DNA of 64,000 nucleotides. Source: AC-32 sp035518635 (GTDB taxonomy: Bacteria; Actinomycetota; Thermoleophilia; Gaiellales; Gaiellaceae). Location of the stretch: the NCBI GenBank assembly GCA_035518635.1, contig DATIXI010000023.1:1-64000 (forward strand), read 5' to 3'. Shown here in pieces: positions 42,282-51,125 of this stretch. A program made the translations under genes and the position numbers. Below the pieces are notes generated by a model. It did no database searches and was not told where the DNA came from. It saw only the letters and a list, made by a program, of their open reading frames with translations. Every line of letters starts with the position of its first letter. The first letter of the stretch is position 1.

Positions 42282-43453
42282 AGCGGCCCGCCCATGGGAG
42301 CCGAGTGCCCCTCGTGGGTGGCGAGCTCGAGCGCGACCTGTGCCATGAGTGCGATCGCGAGCAGCCAGAGGATGAGCGACGGCGAGAGCCACTGCGCGAG
42401 CACGACCAGCACGACCGCGACCCCGGCGGTCGCGAGCCGGAGAAGGACATCGGTGTCGACGAGTGCCGGGGGCGTTGCGAGCTGGATCGTGGCGAGCCCG
42501 CCCATGCACAGGGCGGTTCCCGCAGCGGCGATCCAGCCGATCTCGTCGTAGCGCGGTCCGGGCTCGACCGCGAAGATCGCGAGCTTCACGCCCACGCCGA
42601 GCGCGGCGATCCCCGACGCGACGAAGTAGTGCGCGTAGACGAACGTGATCCCGCTGCGCACGTTGCGGGTGACCACCGACGCCGCGTCCAGGAAGCCGAA
42701 GTAGAGCCACCAGATCGACGCCGCCATGATGAAGCCCGCGAAGGCGACGGCGCCCGAGAGCACCGTCCAGCTGACCTCGGCCGTGCCGAGCACGACGCCG
42801 ATCACCGCCTCGCCGAGGACGATGATGATCAGCAGGCCGAAGCGTTCCGGGATGTGCCTCGGGTGGACCGGGACGCCCTGCAGCATCCGCCAGGCCCGGA
42901 TCGGGACGAGGTGCTCCAGGCCGATGGCACCGAACCAGAGGACGTACTTCCACGGCACCGGGACTGCAAGAGAGACCAGCCAGATGCCGACGGCGACGCC
43001 GAACATGACGATGAACCACTGCGCCACGGGCCGCGCGATCTCCAGGCTGCGGTACACGCGCACGTACAGCGCGAGCAGGATCAGCCGCACGGAGACGTAG
43101 GCGATGACGAAGCTGTTCTGCCCGCCGTGCAGCGCGTCCGGGACCGTGCTCGCCAGACCCGCGACGGCGAACATCCCGAGCAGCACCAGCAGCCGGTAGA
43201 CGAGGTCGTCGGTGTCGAAGCGGGTCGCGTAGAACGTGAAGCCGGACCACGACCAGGCGATCGGGATGAAGAGCAGGAGGAAGCGGACGAAGCCGGCCGC
43301 GGTCGGATCGGCGCTGAGCGTGGACGCGACCTCGGCGATCGCCGCGACGAAGACGAGGTCGAGGAACAGCTCGAGCCAGGTTGCGCGGCGATCGTCGTCG
43401 ACCTCGAGCGTCCGCAGCCGCGGCGGCTCGAGAAAACGCGCGAACCGGTTCAG
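42278..43453 (-). CDS. low temperature requirement A (LtrA) family membrane protein, CTG start
   Basis: The 391-residue polytopic protein matches LtrA: LRTLEVDDDRRATWLELFLDLVFVAA at the start, a WSWSGFTFYATRFDTDDLVYRLLVL loop and HIPERFGLLIIIVLGE. It has about ten helices; the family function is unknown. CTG 43453 overlaps the TGA of the upstream hydratase gene as CTGA, and no ATG, GTG or TTG occurs before the conserved ATWLELF motif, which makes a CTG start hard to avoid. GAGGG lies just upstream. Confidence 0.85.
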   Translation of the reverse strand: MNRFARFLEPPRLRTLEVDDDRRATWLELFLDLVFVAAIAEVASTLSADPTAAGFVRFLLLFIPIAWSWSGFTFYATRFDTDDLVYRLLVLLGMFAVAGLASTVPDALHGGQNSFVIAYVSVRLILLALYVRVYRSLEIARPVAQWFIVMFGVAVGIWLVSLAVPVPWKYVLWFGAIGLEHLVPIRAWRMLQGVPVHPRHIPERFGLLIIIVLGEAVIGVVLGTAEVSWTVLSGAVAFAGFIMAASIWWLYFGFLDAASVVTRNVRSGITFVYAHYFVASGIAALGVGVKLAIFAVEPGPRYDEIGWIAAAGTALCMGGLATIQLATPPALVDTDVLLRLATAGVAVVLVVLAQWLSPSLILWLLAIALMAQVALELATHEGHSAPMGGPL

Positions 43454-44220
43454 CGGCCCTCGAAGTCCGGCTTGCGCTTCTCGGTGAACGCGGTCAGGCC
43501 CTCCTTCGCGTCCTCGGAGGCGAAGGACAGGTAGAGGGCGCGGCGCTCTGCCTCGAGGCCGGCGGTGAGCGTCGTCTCGAAGGCGCGGTCGACCGACTCC
43601 TTGGCGAGGCGGGTCGCGACCGGGCCCTTCTCGGCGATGTCGCGGGCCACCCGCTTCGCCTCGTCGAGCCAGGCCTCCTTGGCGACGACGCGGGCGACGA
43701 GTCCAGCGGCCAGTGCCTCGCGCGCGGAGAGTCGGCGGCCGCTGAGGATCATGTCCATCGCGAGCGCCTTGCCGATGGCTCTCGTGAGGCGTTGGGTCCC
43801 GCCGGCGCCAGGGATGATCCCCAGGCTGGTCTCCGGCTGGCCGAACTGGGCGGTCTCCGACGCGACGATCACGTCGCACGACATCGCGAGCTCGCAGCCG
43901 CCGCCGAGGCAGTAGCCGGACACGGCCGCGACGAGCGGTGTCCAGAGGGAGCGAATCGCATCCCAGCGGTCGATGCGGCGCTGGTAGTAGAGGTCGATCG
44001 CCGAGGACTCGGCGAGCTCGCCGATGTCCGCGCCCGCGGCAAACGCGCGCTCGGAGCCGCCGAGCACGATCGCGCGCACGTCCCGGTCCCGGTCGAGCTC
44101 GGCAAGGCCGGTCGCGAGCTCGTCCATCAGCTCGTCCGAGAGCGCGTTCAGCCGGTCGGGGCGGTTGAGCAGGACGACCGCGACCGGCCCGTCCCGCTCG
44201 ACGAGGACGAGCTCAGCCAT
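43450..44220 (-). CDS. enoyl-CoA hydratase, PaaF/crotonase type
   Basis: This 256-residue enzyme has both catalytic glutamate regions: YCLGGGCELAMSCD and GIIPGAGGTQRLTRAIG, plus the oxyanion GGSERAFAAGADIGEL. It hydrates trans-2-enoyl-CoA and could act in phenylacetate (2,3-dehydroadipyl-CoA) or fatty-acid breakdown. ATG 44220 is preferred over an upstream in-frame ATG at 44235. It precedes ltrA by a CTGA overlap; a repeat-bearing gap separates it from another hydratase gene. Confidence 0.88.
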   Translation of the reverse strand: MAELVLVERDGPVAVVLLNRPDRLNALSDELMDELATGLAELDRDRDVRAIVLGGSERAFAAGADIGELAESSAIDLYYQRRIDRWDAIRSLWTPLVAAVSGYCLGGGCELAMSCDVIVASETAQFGQPETSLGIIPGAGGTQRLTRAIGKALAMDMILSGRRLSAREALAAGLVARVVAKEAWLDEAKRVARDIAEKGPVATRLAKESVDRAFETTLTAGLEAERRALYLSFASEDAKEGLTAFTEKRKPDFEGR

Positions 44221-44237
44221 GTCCCCTCGGGCCACGC

Positions 44238-44254
44238 CCGGGGCCAGACCCCGG
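44238..44254. repeat. palindromic repeat, copy 3 (CCGGGG-CCAGA-CCCCGG)
   Basis: Sits in the 60-base gap between two hydratase genes. In reverse complement, with its flank, it reads GGCCACGGCCGGGGTCTG, identical to the left side of copy 1 inside the E2 gene 18 kb away. Outer arms GCCACG/CGTGGC extend the hairpin. Confidence 0.7.
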
Positions 44255-44280
44255 CCGTGGCCGAACCGGACATGCCGGGC

Positions 44281-45090
44281 TCACTTCCGCTCCAGGAAGC
44301 GCTCGATCGCGGCGCGCGGCTCGTCGGTCGCCATCGACAGTGCGAGCCAGTCGCGGGCGTGGTTGATCGTCTCGTGCCAGGCGAGCTCGCGCCAGAAGTT
44401 GAGGTGCTGTTTCGCGTAGCGCGTCGTCTGCGGCAGCTTGCGCGCCAGCGACTCCACCACCTCGTCCACCTTGGCGTCGAGCTCGGCGGCGGGCACGGCC
44501 CAGTTGACGAGCCCCCACTCGGCCGCCCTCGTGGCTGGCAGCTCCTCGCACATGAGGACGATCTCACGCGCCCGCCGGTCGCCGACCATGATCGTGAGCC
44601 ACTGCGTCGCGCCCCCTGCAGGGACCGATCCATGCTCGGGCCCGACGTGCCGGATGAACGCGTCGTCGACCATCACCGCCAGGTCGCACGCCATCTGCAG
44701 CTCGTTGCCGCCGCCGACCGCGATCCCGTTGATCCGCGCCACCGTCGGCTTGCCGATCTCCCGCAGCCGATCGTGCGCGTCCTTGAACGCACCGAACCAC
44801 TTCCAGTACTCGCCGGGGTTGCCGAGGTATTCGTCCGCCCACGAGCGCAGGTCGGCCCCGACGCAGAACGCACGCCCTGCACCGGTCAGGATGACCACGC
44901 GGATCTCGTCGTCCCAGGACGCGTCCTCGCAGGCCCGCGCGAGCTCCCGCAGCATGCGGAAGTCGAACGCGTTCAGCACCTCGGGGCGGTCGAGCGTGAT
45001 CGTCGCCCGGGGCGGCACCTTCTCGTAGACGATCCGCTCGAAGCCGAGCTCCTCCGGCGACCGCGGTTGCGGCCGCTCGGGCTCGGTCAC
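44281..45090 (-). CDS. enoyl-CoA hydratase/isomerase family protein
   Basis: The 269-residue crotonase has ITLDRPEVLNAFDFRML, TGAGRAFCVGADLRSWADEY, the active-site INGIAVGGGNELQMACDLAV and EHGSVPAGGATQWL. The longer N-terminus and extended loop GNPGEYWKWFGAFKDAHDRL resemble ring-hydrolysing or aromatic-acid crotonases rather than FadB types. The precise reaction is unknown. GTG 45090 overlaps the EthD gene stop (GTGA). Confidence 0.8.
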   Translation of the reverse strand: MTEPERPQPRSPEELGFERIVYEKVPPRATITLDRPEVLNAFDFRMLRELARACEDASWDDEIRVVILTGAGRAFCVGADLRSWADEYLGNPGEYWKWFGAFKDAHDRLREIGKPTVARINGIAVGGGNELQMACDLAVMVDDAFIRHVGPEHGSVPAGGATQWLTIMVGDRRAREIVLMCEELPATRAAEWGLVNWAVPAAELDAKVDEVVESLARKLPQTTRYAKQHLNFWRELAWHETINHARDWLALSMATDEPRAAIERFLERK

Positions 45091-45359
45091 GAGATCTCCG
45101 AGAAGTAGACGCGGAACGGGATGCCCATCTCCATCGCGTCCTTGCCCGCCGCCATCAGGCCGTCCTGCGCGGCCTGCCATGCATCGCGGTCCGGGAACTC
45201 GTACTCGAAGTAGTAGGCGGCGTCGGGGTCGGGCATCCCGCCCATCACCCGCCCGTGCCGCATCACCGCGCCCGGAACCAGCTCGCGGCTCAGAGCGAGG
45301 TGCTGCTCGTACTGCTGGGGGTCAGGCTGCTCGGAATAGAGGACGAAGACACGAACCAT
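45087..45359 (-). CDS. EthD/dimeric alpha-beta barrel family protein
   Basis: The 90-residue product has the small ferredoxin-like barrel pattern of EthD: VRVFVLYSEQPDPQQYEQHL and YYFEYEFPDRDAWQAAQDG. Such proteins often accompany catabolic enzymes. It overlaps the downstream hydratase (GTGA), so the two may act on the same unusual acyl-CoA. ATG start at 45359. Confidence 0.8.
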   Translation of the reverse strand: MVRVFVLYSEQPDPQQYEQHLALSRELVPGAVMRHGRVMGGMPDPDAAYYFEYEFPDRDAWQAAQDGLMAAGKDAMEMGIPFRVYFSEIS

Positions 45360-45429
45360 TTCGGCACATCCCCCTTCGGTCGAGGACCGGCGGAGCGTAC
45401 AGCGTTGGCGTGGTACCGTCGCGCCCGCC

Positions 45430-45870
45430 GTGAACGCCTTCGCAACCTTCCTCGCGGTGATCGCAGGGCTGGCGGGCTCCGTCCAGGTCGCGATCATGGC
45501 GCGGCTCGGCGAGCGGGTAGGAGTCTTCGCCGCGCTCGCCTGGGCGACGATCCTGACCGCCCTCCTCGCGGTCGGGATGCTGCTCGTCGCCAAGCAGAGC
45601 GTCGGCGGAATCGCCGCAGCGGCGCGGCAGCCCGTCTGGCTCTGGACCGGGGCGCTGCTCAGCCTTCTGATCGTGTTCACGATCACCTACTCGGGCTCCC
45701 GGCTCGGGATCGTCGCGACCGTGGCAATCCTGATCGCCGGACAGCTCTTCATGGGCGCGGTGATCGACCGCTTCGGCCTCTTCGGCGCCGACCGCCTCGG
45801 GCTCGCCTGGCCGCGCGTGCTCGGGATCGCGCTCCTGGCGGCGGGCGCCGCCCTGACGCTCAAGCGCTAG
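45430..45870 (+). CDS. DMT family (DUF606/YdcZ-like) membrane protein
   Basis: This 146-residue protein with five hydrophobic helices resembles the YdcZ/DUF606 half-size drug/metabolite transporters: FLAVIAGLAGSVQVAIMARLG then LWTGALLSLLIVFTITYSGSRLG. The family usually works as a homo- or heterodimer; no second copy is adjacent. GTG start 45430. The stop shares CTAG with the convergent xanthine dehydrogenase gene. Confidence 0.8.
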   Translation: MNAFATFLAVIAGLAGSVQVAIMARLGERVGVFAALAWATILTALLAVGMLLVAKQSVGGIAAAARQPVWLWTGALLSLLIVFTITYSGSRLGIVATVAILIAGQLFMGAVIDRFGLFGADRLGLAWPRVLGIALLAAGAALTLKR

Positions 45871-48059
45871 CCGAGACCCGCGAGCTCGTCCGGGCGCACC
45901 GGAACGCGCGTCAGCTCCCGGCCGCTCGCGGCGCGAAGCGCGGAGACGACCGCCGCCGTCGAGACCACCGTCGGCGGCTCGCCGACGCCCTTCGCCCCGT
46001 AGGGAGCGTCGGGCTCCTCCACCTCGACGAGCTCCGCGTCCACCGGTGGCATGTCGAGTGCCGTCGGGATCAGGTAGTCGGTGAAGCTCGCGTTCGTGAT
46101 CAGCCCGTCGCGGGTCTGGATCTCCTCCATCAACGCGAGCCCGAGGCCCTGCGCGATCCCGCCCTCGATCTGGCCGTGGACGGCCCGCGGGTTGAGCGCC
46201 CTGCCCACGTCCTGCGCAGTCCCGATCCAGACGACGCGTGTCAGCCCGAGCTCGACGTCGACCTCGGCGACGACGCGCATCGCCGCGCAGACGAACGCGA
46301 CGTGCGCCTTCTCGCCGGTGACCTGCCCGGTCTCCGGGTCGAGCGGCGTCGTGCGCGGATGGTGGTAGGTGCGCTCGAGGTCGACCTCGGCGCGCCCGGC
46401 CTCGAGCTCGGCGAGCGCGTCGCCGCAGGCGAGCCGCACGGCCCCGGCCGCCATCCACGTGAGCCGCGAAGCCGACGCCGAGCCCGACGAGCCCACCCCG
46501 CGTGACGACGCGGGCGCGAGCGCGACGTTCTCCGTCCCGAGCTCGGTCCGGGCGACCTGGAGGATGACGTCGTTCACTCCCTGCCCCACCTCCGCGGCCG
46601 CGCACCTGACCTCGGCCGCGAGCTCACCGCCGGCGTCGCGCCAGAGCCGGACCCCGGCAGAGCACGCGTCGTCGAAGCCCTCCGAGTAGCAGACGTTCTT
46701 GAATCCGACCGCGAAGCCGACGCCGCGCCGAATGCCCTGGCCCCGGGTCGTGTTGCCCGCGCCACCCGGGAGGCGGATCGGGTCGCGCGGCAGCTCCTCG
46801 GCCTCCGGCACCGGAAGCTCCGCGGCGCGGCGGATCACCTCGGCGACCGGGAACGAGCCGGTCACGCGCTGGCCGGTTGGGAGGGTGTCGCCCGGCTCGA
46901 GCGCGTTCAGCATTCGCAACTCGACCGGGTCGATCCCGAGCTCGGCGGCGAGCTTGTCCATCTGCGCCTCGTGGGCGAAGCAGCCCTGGACCGCGCCGAA
47001 GCCGCGCATCGCGCCGCACGGCGGGTTGTTCGTGTAGACGCACGTCGACTCGATCAGCGCGTTGTCGACCCGGTACGGCCCGCAGGCGAAGCAGGCGGCG
47101 TTCGCGGTCACCGCCGTGGAGCTGGACGCGTACGCGCCGCCGTCGAGCAGGATCCGGACGCGCACGCAGACGAGCCGCCCAGCCTTCGTGGCCCGGTGCT
47201 CAGCCCAGATCTTCGCCGGGTGGCGGTGGACGTGGCCGACGAACGACTCCTCGCGGCTGTAGACGATCTTCACCGGCCGGCTCGTGTGCAGCGCGAGCAG
47301 CGCACCGTGGATCTGCATCGAGAGGTCCTCGCGCCCGCCGAACGCGCCGCCCACCCCGGAGAGGTGGATCCGCACCTGCTCTGGCTCGAGCCCTAGGCAG
47401 GGCGCGACCTGGTCGCGGTCGACGTGGATCCACTGCGTCGCGACGTAGACGTCGACACCGCCCTCGCCGTCGGGCACGGCCAAGCCGGACTCGGGCCCGA
47501 GGAACGCCTGGTCCTGCAGCCCGAGCTCGTAGACGCCGCTGACCGAGACCTCGCCCTCGGTGTCGGGGTCGCCGTGGCGGATCACGATCGAGCGGACGAC
47601 GTTCGGCCGCGGGTCGTCGCGGAAGCCGTGGCCGGCGGTCGGATTCTCGGCATGGAGGGGCTCCTGCTGGGTCGCGCGCTCCGCGTCGACGACGGGCTCG
47701 AGCGGCTCGTACTCGACGCGGATTCGCTCGGCGGCCCGCCGCGCCTGCTCCGGGTGCTCCGCCGCGACGAGCGCGACCGGCTCGCCGAGGTAGCGGACGC
47801 GGTCGATCGCGAGCACCGGCTGGTCGTCGAAGTCGAGCCCGTAGGTCTTCTTGCCGGGGACATCGGCGTGCGTCAGCACCGCGTGGACGCCGGGCATCGC
47901 GAGCGCCTGCGAGATGTCGAGCTCGACGATCCGCGCGTGCGTGTGCGGGCTGCGGAGCGTGTGGCCCCAGAGCATGCCCTCGGCGTGGAGGTCGCTCGCG
48001 TAGGCGAACTCGCCGGTCACCTTGGGAACGGCGTCCGCGCGTCTGACGGTCTCGCCCAC
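45867..48059 (-). CDS. xanthine dehydrogenase family, molybdopterin-binding subunit
   Basis: The 730-residue large subunit of a three-gene xanthine dehydrogenase oxidises hypoxanthine and xanthine to urate. Cofactor motifs: GVGGAFGGREDLSM, PCGAMRGFGAVQG, AAEVGQGVNDV and the catalytic glutamate near the end in YGAKGVGEPPTVVS. I start at GTG 48059 (VGETVRR), the usual N-terminus. ATG 48113 would extend the protein through the palindrome at 48092. Subunit order is FAD, 2Fe-2S, Mo. Confidence 0.9.
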   Translation of the reverse strand: MGETVRRADAVPKVTGEFAYASDLHAEGMLWGHTLRSPHTHARIVELDISQALAMPGVHAVLTHADVPGKKTYGLDFDDQPVLAIDRVRYLGEPVALVAAEHPEQARRAAERIRVEYEPLEPVVDAERATQQEPLHAENPTAGHGFRDDPRPNVVRSIVIRHGDPDTEGEVSVSGVYELGLQDQAFLGPESGLAVPDGEGGVDVYVATQWIHVDRDQVAPCLGLEPEQVRIHLSGVGGAFGGREDLSMQIHGALLALHTSRPVKIVYSREESFVGHVHRHPAKIWAEHRATKAGRLVCVRVRILLDGGAYASSSTAVTANAACFACGPYRVDNALIESTCVYTNNPPCGAMRGFGAVQGCFAHEAQMDKLAAELGIDPVELRMLNALEPGDTLPTGQRVTGSFPVAEVIRRAAELPVPEAEELPRDPIRLPGGAGNTTRGQGIRRGVGFAVGFKNVCYSEGFDDACSAGVRLWRDAGGELAAEVRCAAAEVGQGVNDVILQVARTELGTENVALAPASSRGVGSSGSASASRLTWMAAGAVRLACGDALAELEAGRAEVDLERTYHHPRTTPLDPETGQVTGEKAHVAFVCAAMRVVAEVDVELGLTRVVWIGTAQDVGRALNPRAVHGQIEGGIAQGLGLALMEEIQTRDGLITNASFTDYLIPTALDMPPVDAELVEVEEPDAPYGAKGVGEPPTVVSTAAVVSALRAASGRELTRVPVRPDELAGLG

Positions 48060-48091
48060 GCGCCCGAGCTCGAGAGCCGAACCGGAACCTT

Positions 48092-48106
48092 GTAACAGTC
48101 TGTTAC
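48092..48106. promoter_or_regulatory. palindrome GTAACAG-T-CTGTTAC between xdh 2Fe-2S and Mo genes
   Basis: The third copy differs from the other two only at the centre base. It lies 32 bases before the chosen GTG start of the Mo subunit gene, in a 60-base gap. The TTG-x flanks on the plus strand (CCTTGTAAC...GTTACTTGG) equal those at 36407, though the neighbouring genes run the other way. Confidence 0.6.
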
Positions 48107-48119
48107 TTGGCATCGGGCT

Positions 48120-48581
48120 TCAGGCCCTCCGGGCGGCGGCCAGGCGGACGGCGTCGAAGATCTTCGCGTAGCCCGTGCAGCGGCAGAGGTTTCCGGCCAG
48201 CGCCTCGCGGATCTCGTCGTCGCCCGGAGCCGGGTTGCGGGCCAGCAGGTCGGCGGTCGCGACGATCAGGCCGGGCGTGCAGAAGCCGCACTGGACGGCG
48301 CCCGCCTCGGCGAACGCCTCCTGCACGGGATGCAGACGGCCGTCCTCTGCGAAGCCCTCGACCGTGACGACGTCGTGGCCCTCGGCCTGCGCCGCGAGCA
48401 CGAGGCACGAGCACACGAGTGCGCCGTCGAGCAGCACCGAGCACGAGCCACACTCGCCCTGCTCGCACGCGTTCTTCGAGCCGGGCAGGCCGAGGCCCTC
48501 GCGCAGCGCGAACAGCAGGCTCTCGCCCTCCCAGACGTCGGCCTCGCGCCGCTCGCCGTTGACCGTGAGCGAGACCTTCAC
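48120..48581 (-). CDS. xanthine dehydrogenase family, 2Fe-2S subunit
   Basis: This 153-residue subunit shuttles electrons to FAD with two 2Fe-2S clusters. The plant-type set is Cys39, Cys44, Cys47 and Cys57 or 59 (CEQGECGSC and CSC), and the alpha-helical set is Cys98, Cys101, Cys133 and Cys135 (CGFC and CRCTGY). GTG 48581 overlaps the FAD subunit stop in GTGA. Normal length for the family. Confidence 0.93.
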   Translation of the reverse strand: MKVSLTVNGERREADVWEGESLLFALREGLGLPGSKNACEQGECGSCSVLLDGALVCSCLVLAAQAEGHDVVTVEGFAEDGRLHPVQEAFAEAGAVQCGFCTPGLIVATADLLARNPAPGDDEIREALAGNLCRCTGYAKIFDAVRLAAARRA

Positions 48582-49369
48582 GCCAGGCAGCGCTCCAGCG
48601 CCCGGGCGGTCAGCACCCGCAGCGCATGCCGCCGGTACTCGGCGGTGCCGCGTACGTCGTCGATCGGGCTCGCGGCCCCGGCCACGCGGTCCGGAAACTC
48701 CTCGTGCTCGTCGAGTGCCGCGGTCACCAATCCCGGCACCGGGCCGGCCGAGCCGAACACCGCTCGGAGCTCGCCGCGCTCCTCGTCGACCGCGAGCGCG
48801 AGCGAGACGACCGCGATCACCATCGCGTTGCGCGGGCCGACCTTCATGAACGTCTGTCGCTGCCCCCGCGGGCTGATCGTGACCGCGACGATCAGCTCGT
48901 CGGGCCCGAGCGCGTTCTGCTTCGGCCCGACGACGAACTCGCGCAGGGGCAGCGTCCTCGTGCCGCCCACGCAAGCGAGCTCGACCTCGGCGTCGAGGAC
49001 GAGCAGCGGCGGCAGCGCGTCACCGGCGGGCGAGGCGGTCCCGAGGTTCCCGCCGAGCGTCCCCCGGTTCCGGATCTGCGGCCCGCCGACCGTGCGCGCG
49101 GCCTCGGCCAGCACCGGGTAGCCCTCCGCGAGCGGAGCCTGCATCGCCTCGGTGTAGGTAAGCCCCGCGCCGAGCCGCAGCGTCCCATTCTCGCGCGACC
49201 AGCCGCGCAGCTCGAGAACCTCGTTCAGGTTCAGGAGCGCGTCCGGCCGGACCCGGTCGAAGTTGAGCTCGACCATCACGTCGGTGCCCCCCTGGATCGG
49301 CACCGCGCCCGGGTGCTCGGCCTTCAGGCGAAGCGCTTCTTCGAGGGAGCGGGGGCTGAGGACGTCCAC
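48578..49369 (-). CDS. xanthine dehydrogenase family, FAD-binding subunit
   Basis: The 263-residue FAD subunit has the N-terminal PCMH signature region AVPIQGGTDVMVEL, the flavin-site IRNRGTLGGNLGTASPAGD and the C-terminal CO-dehydrogenase-flavoprotein domain. It starts with GTG 49369, 64 bases from the divergent adenine deaminase gene, so the intergenic region probably holds both promoters. The shared palindrome at 48092 lies two genes downstream. Confidence 0.9.
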   Translation of the reverse strand: MDVLSPRSLEEALRLKAEHPGAVPIQGGTDVMVELNFDRVRPDALLNLNEVLELRGWSRENGTLRLGAGLTYTEAMQAPLAEGYPVLAEAARTVGGPQIRNRGTLGGNLGTASPAGDALPPLLVLDAEVELACVGGTRTLPLREFVVGPKQNALGPDELIVAVTISPRGQRQTFMKVGPRNAMVIAVVSLALAVDEERGELRAVFGSAGPVPGLVTAALDEHEEFPDRVAGAASPIDDVRGTAEYRRHALRVLTARALERCLA

Positions 49370-49433
49370 GGCGGCAAGGGTACTTCTGCTTCGGCGGCCC
49401 TGAAAGTCCTGCACCCGCGGGGTATCGTGAGGC

Positions 49434-51125
49434 ATGGCCGACCTCGCCCGACGACTGGCGGTGGCGCGAGGCGACGAGCAGGCTGACCTCGTCATCCGCG
49501 GCGGACGCGTGCTCTCCGTGTTCACGCGCGAGTGGCTGGAGGCCGACGTCGCGGTGGTCGACGGCCACGTCGCCGGGCTCGGTGACTACGAGGGGGCAGA
49601 GACGCTCGACGCCTCGGGCCGGTACGTCGTGCCCGGGTTCATCGACGCCCACATGCACCTCGAGACCACGAAGCTGCTCGTGGACGAGTTCGCGCGGCTC
49701 GTGCTGCCGCTCGGGACGACCACGGTCGTCGTCGACCCGCACGAGATCGCCAACGTGCTCGGGACGGACGGCGTCCACTGGCTGCTCGACGTCTGCGGCG
49801 AGCTTCCCCTGGACGTGTTCTTCATGGCCTCGTCGTCGGTGCCCGCGTCGGGATTCGAGTCGCCGCGCCGCTCGTTCTCCGCGGGAGACCTCGAGGGCCT
49901 ACTGCGGCGCCGCCGCGTGATCGGGCTCGCCGAGATGATGAACTTCCCCGGGGTCGTCTCGGGCGACCCGCACGAGCTCGAGAAGCTCGCGCTCCCCGGT
50001 GCCGAGCACGTCGACGGCCACGCGCCGGGCGTCCTCGGCAAGACGCTGAACGCCTATGCGGCCGCCGGGATCTACTCCGACCACGAGGCGTTCACGATCG
50101 ACGAGGGCCGCGAGCGGCTCCGCGCAGGGATGTGGCTCCTGATCCGCGAGGCCTCGGCCGCGCGCAACCTCCACGCCCTGCTGCCGCTCGCGAAGGAGTT
50201 CGGCCCGTACCGGATCGCGTTCTGCACCGACGACCGCGAGCCGGAGCACATCGCCGAGGACGGCCACATCAACTCGATGGTGCGCGACGCCGTCGCCGCC
50301 GGGATCCCGCCCGAGGACGCGATCGTGATGGCCTCGCTGAACACCGCGACCTGGCACCGCCTCTCGCATCTCGGGGCGATCGCGCCGGGCTACCAGGCCG
50401 ACGTGCTCCTGCTCGCCGACCTCGAGTCGTTCGTGCCCGAGGCGGTGCTGAAGCGCGGCCGCCCGGTCGGAAAGATCGGGCGCGTCGAGGTTCCCGAGTG
50501 GGTCAAGCACACGGTGCGCATCCGCCACGTCGCGGCGCGCGACTTCGCGATCCCCTGGGAGCGAGGCAAGGCTCGCGTGATCGGCGTGATCCCCGACCAG
50601 ATCGTGACCGAGTCGCTCGTCGCCGAGCCCGCCGTCGACAACGGGCTGGTGGTCGCCGACCCGGAGCAGGACCTCGCGAAGATCGCCGTGGTCGAGCGCC
50701 ACCTGGGAACCGGCCGGATGGCGGTCGGGCTCGTGCGCGGGTTCGGCCTGCGCTCCGGGGCTCTCGCCTCGAGCTTCTCGCACGACGCGCACAACATCGT
50801 CGTCGTCGGCGTGGACGACCAGGACATGGCACGCGCGGTCGCCCGCCTGGCCGAGACCGGCGGAGGGGTCGTCGTCGTCGAGGACCGCGGGGTGCGCGCC
50901 GAGCTCCCGCTCCCGATCGGCGGCCTCCTCTCCCGGGCCCCACTCGAGGAGGTCGTCTCCGCCAGCAACGGCTGCATCGACGCGGCCGCCGTCCTCGGGT
51001 GCGCGCTGCCGTCGCCGTTCCAGACGATGGCGTTCCTCGCGCTGTCGGTGATCCCGAGCCTGAAGATCACCGACCAGGGCCTCGTGGACGTCGACCGCTT
51101 CGAGCTGGTACCGCTCCAGGCGTGA
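49434..51125 (+). CDS. ade: adenine deaminase
   Basis: This enzyme converts adenine to hypoxanthine. The 563-residue amidohydrolase has the metal site PGFIDAHMHLETTK, the GDPHELEKL and GIYSDHEAFT segments, FCTDDREPEH and the C-terminal adenine deaminase domain with SFSHDAHNIVVVG and GGLLSRAPLEEV. Domain order and length are complete. It heads the forward purine operon; hypoxanthine goes to the divergent xanthine dehydrogenase. ATG start at 49434; GTGA overlap with the next gene. Confidence 0.95.
   Translation: MADLARRLAVARGDEQADLVIRGGRVLSVFTREWLEADVAVVDGHVAGLGDYEGAETLDASGRYVVPGFIDAHMHLETTKLLVDEFARLVLPLGTTTVVVDPHEIANVLGTDGVHWLLDVCGELPLDVFFMASSSVPASGFESPRRSFSAGDLEGLLRRRRVIGLAEMMNFPGVVSGDPHELEKLALPGAEHVDGHAPGVLGKTLNAYAAAGIYSDHEAFTIDEGRERLRAGMWLLIREASAARNLHALLPLAKEFGPYRIAFCTDDREPEHIAEDGHINSMVRDAVAAGIPPEDAIVMASLNTATWHRLSHLGAIAPGYQADVLLLADLESFVPEAVLKRGRPVGKIGRVEVPEWVKHTVRIRHVAARDFAIPWERGKARVIGVIPDQIVTESLVAEPAVDNGLVVADPEQDLAKIAVVERHLGTGRMAVGLVRGFGLRSGALASSFSHDAHNIVVVGVDDQDMARAVARLAETGGGVVVVEDRGVRAELPLPIGGLLSRAPLEEVVSASNGCIDAAAVLGCALPSPFQTMAFLALSVIPSLKITDQGLVDVDRFELVPLQA

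Noticed and set aside
48060..48113. An N-terminal extension of the xanthine dehydrogenase large subunit from ATG 48113
   Set aside because: It would be encoded by the shared palindrome and lacks homology; the family start is VGETVRR at GTG 48059. It stays possible, as no ribosome site favours either.
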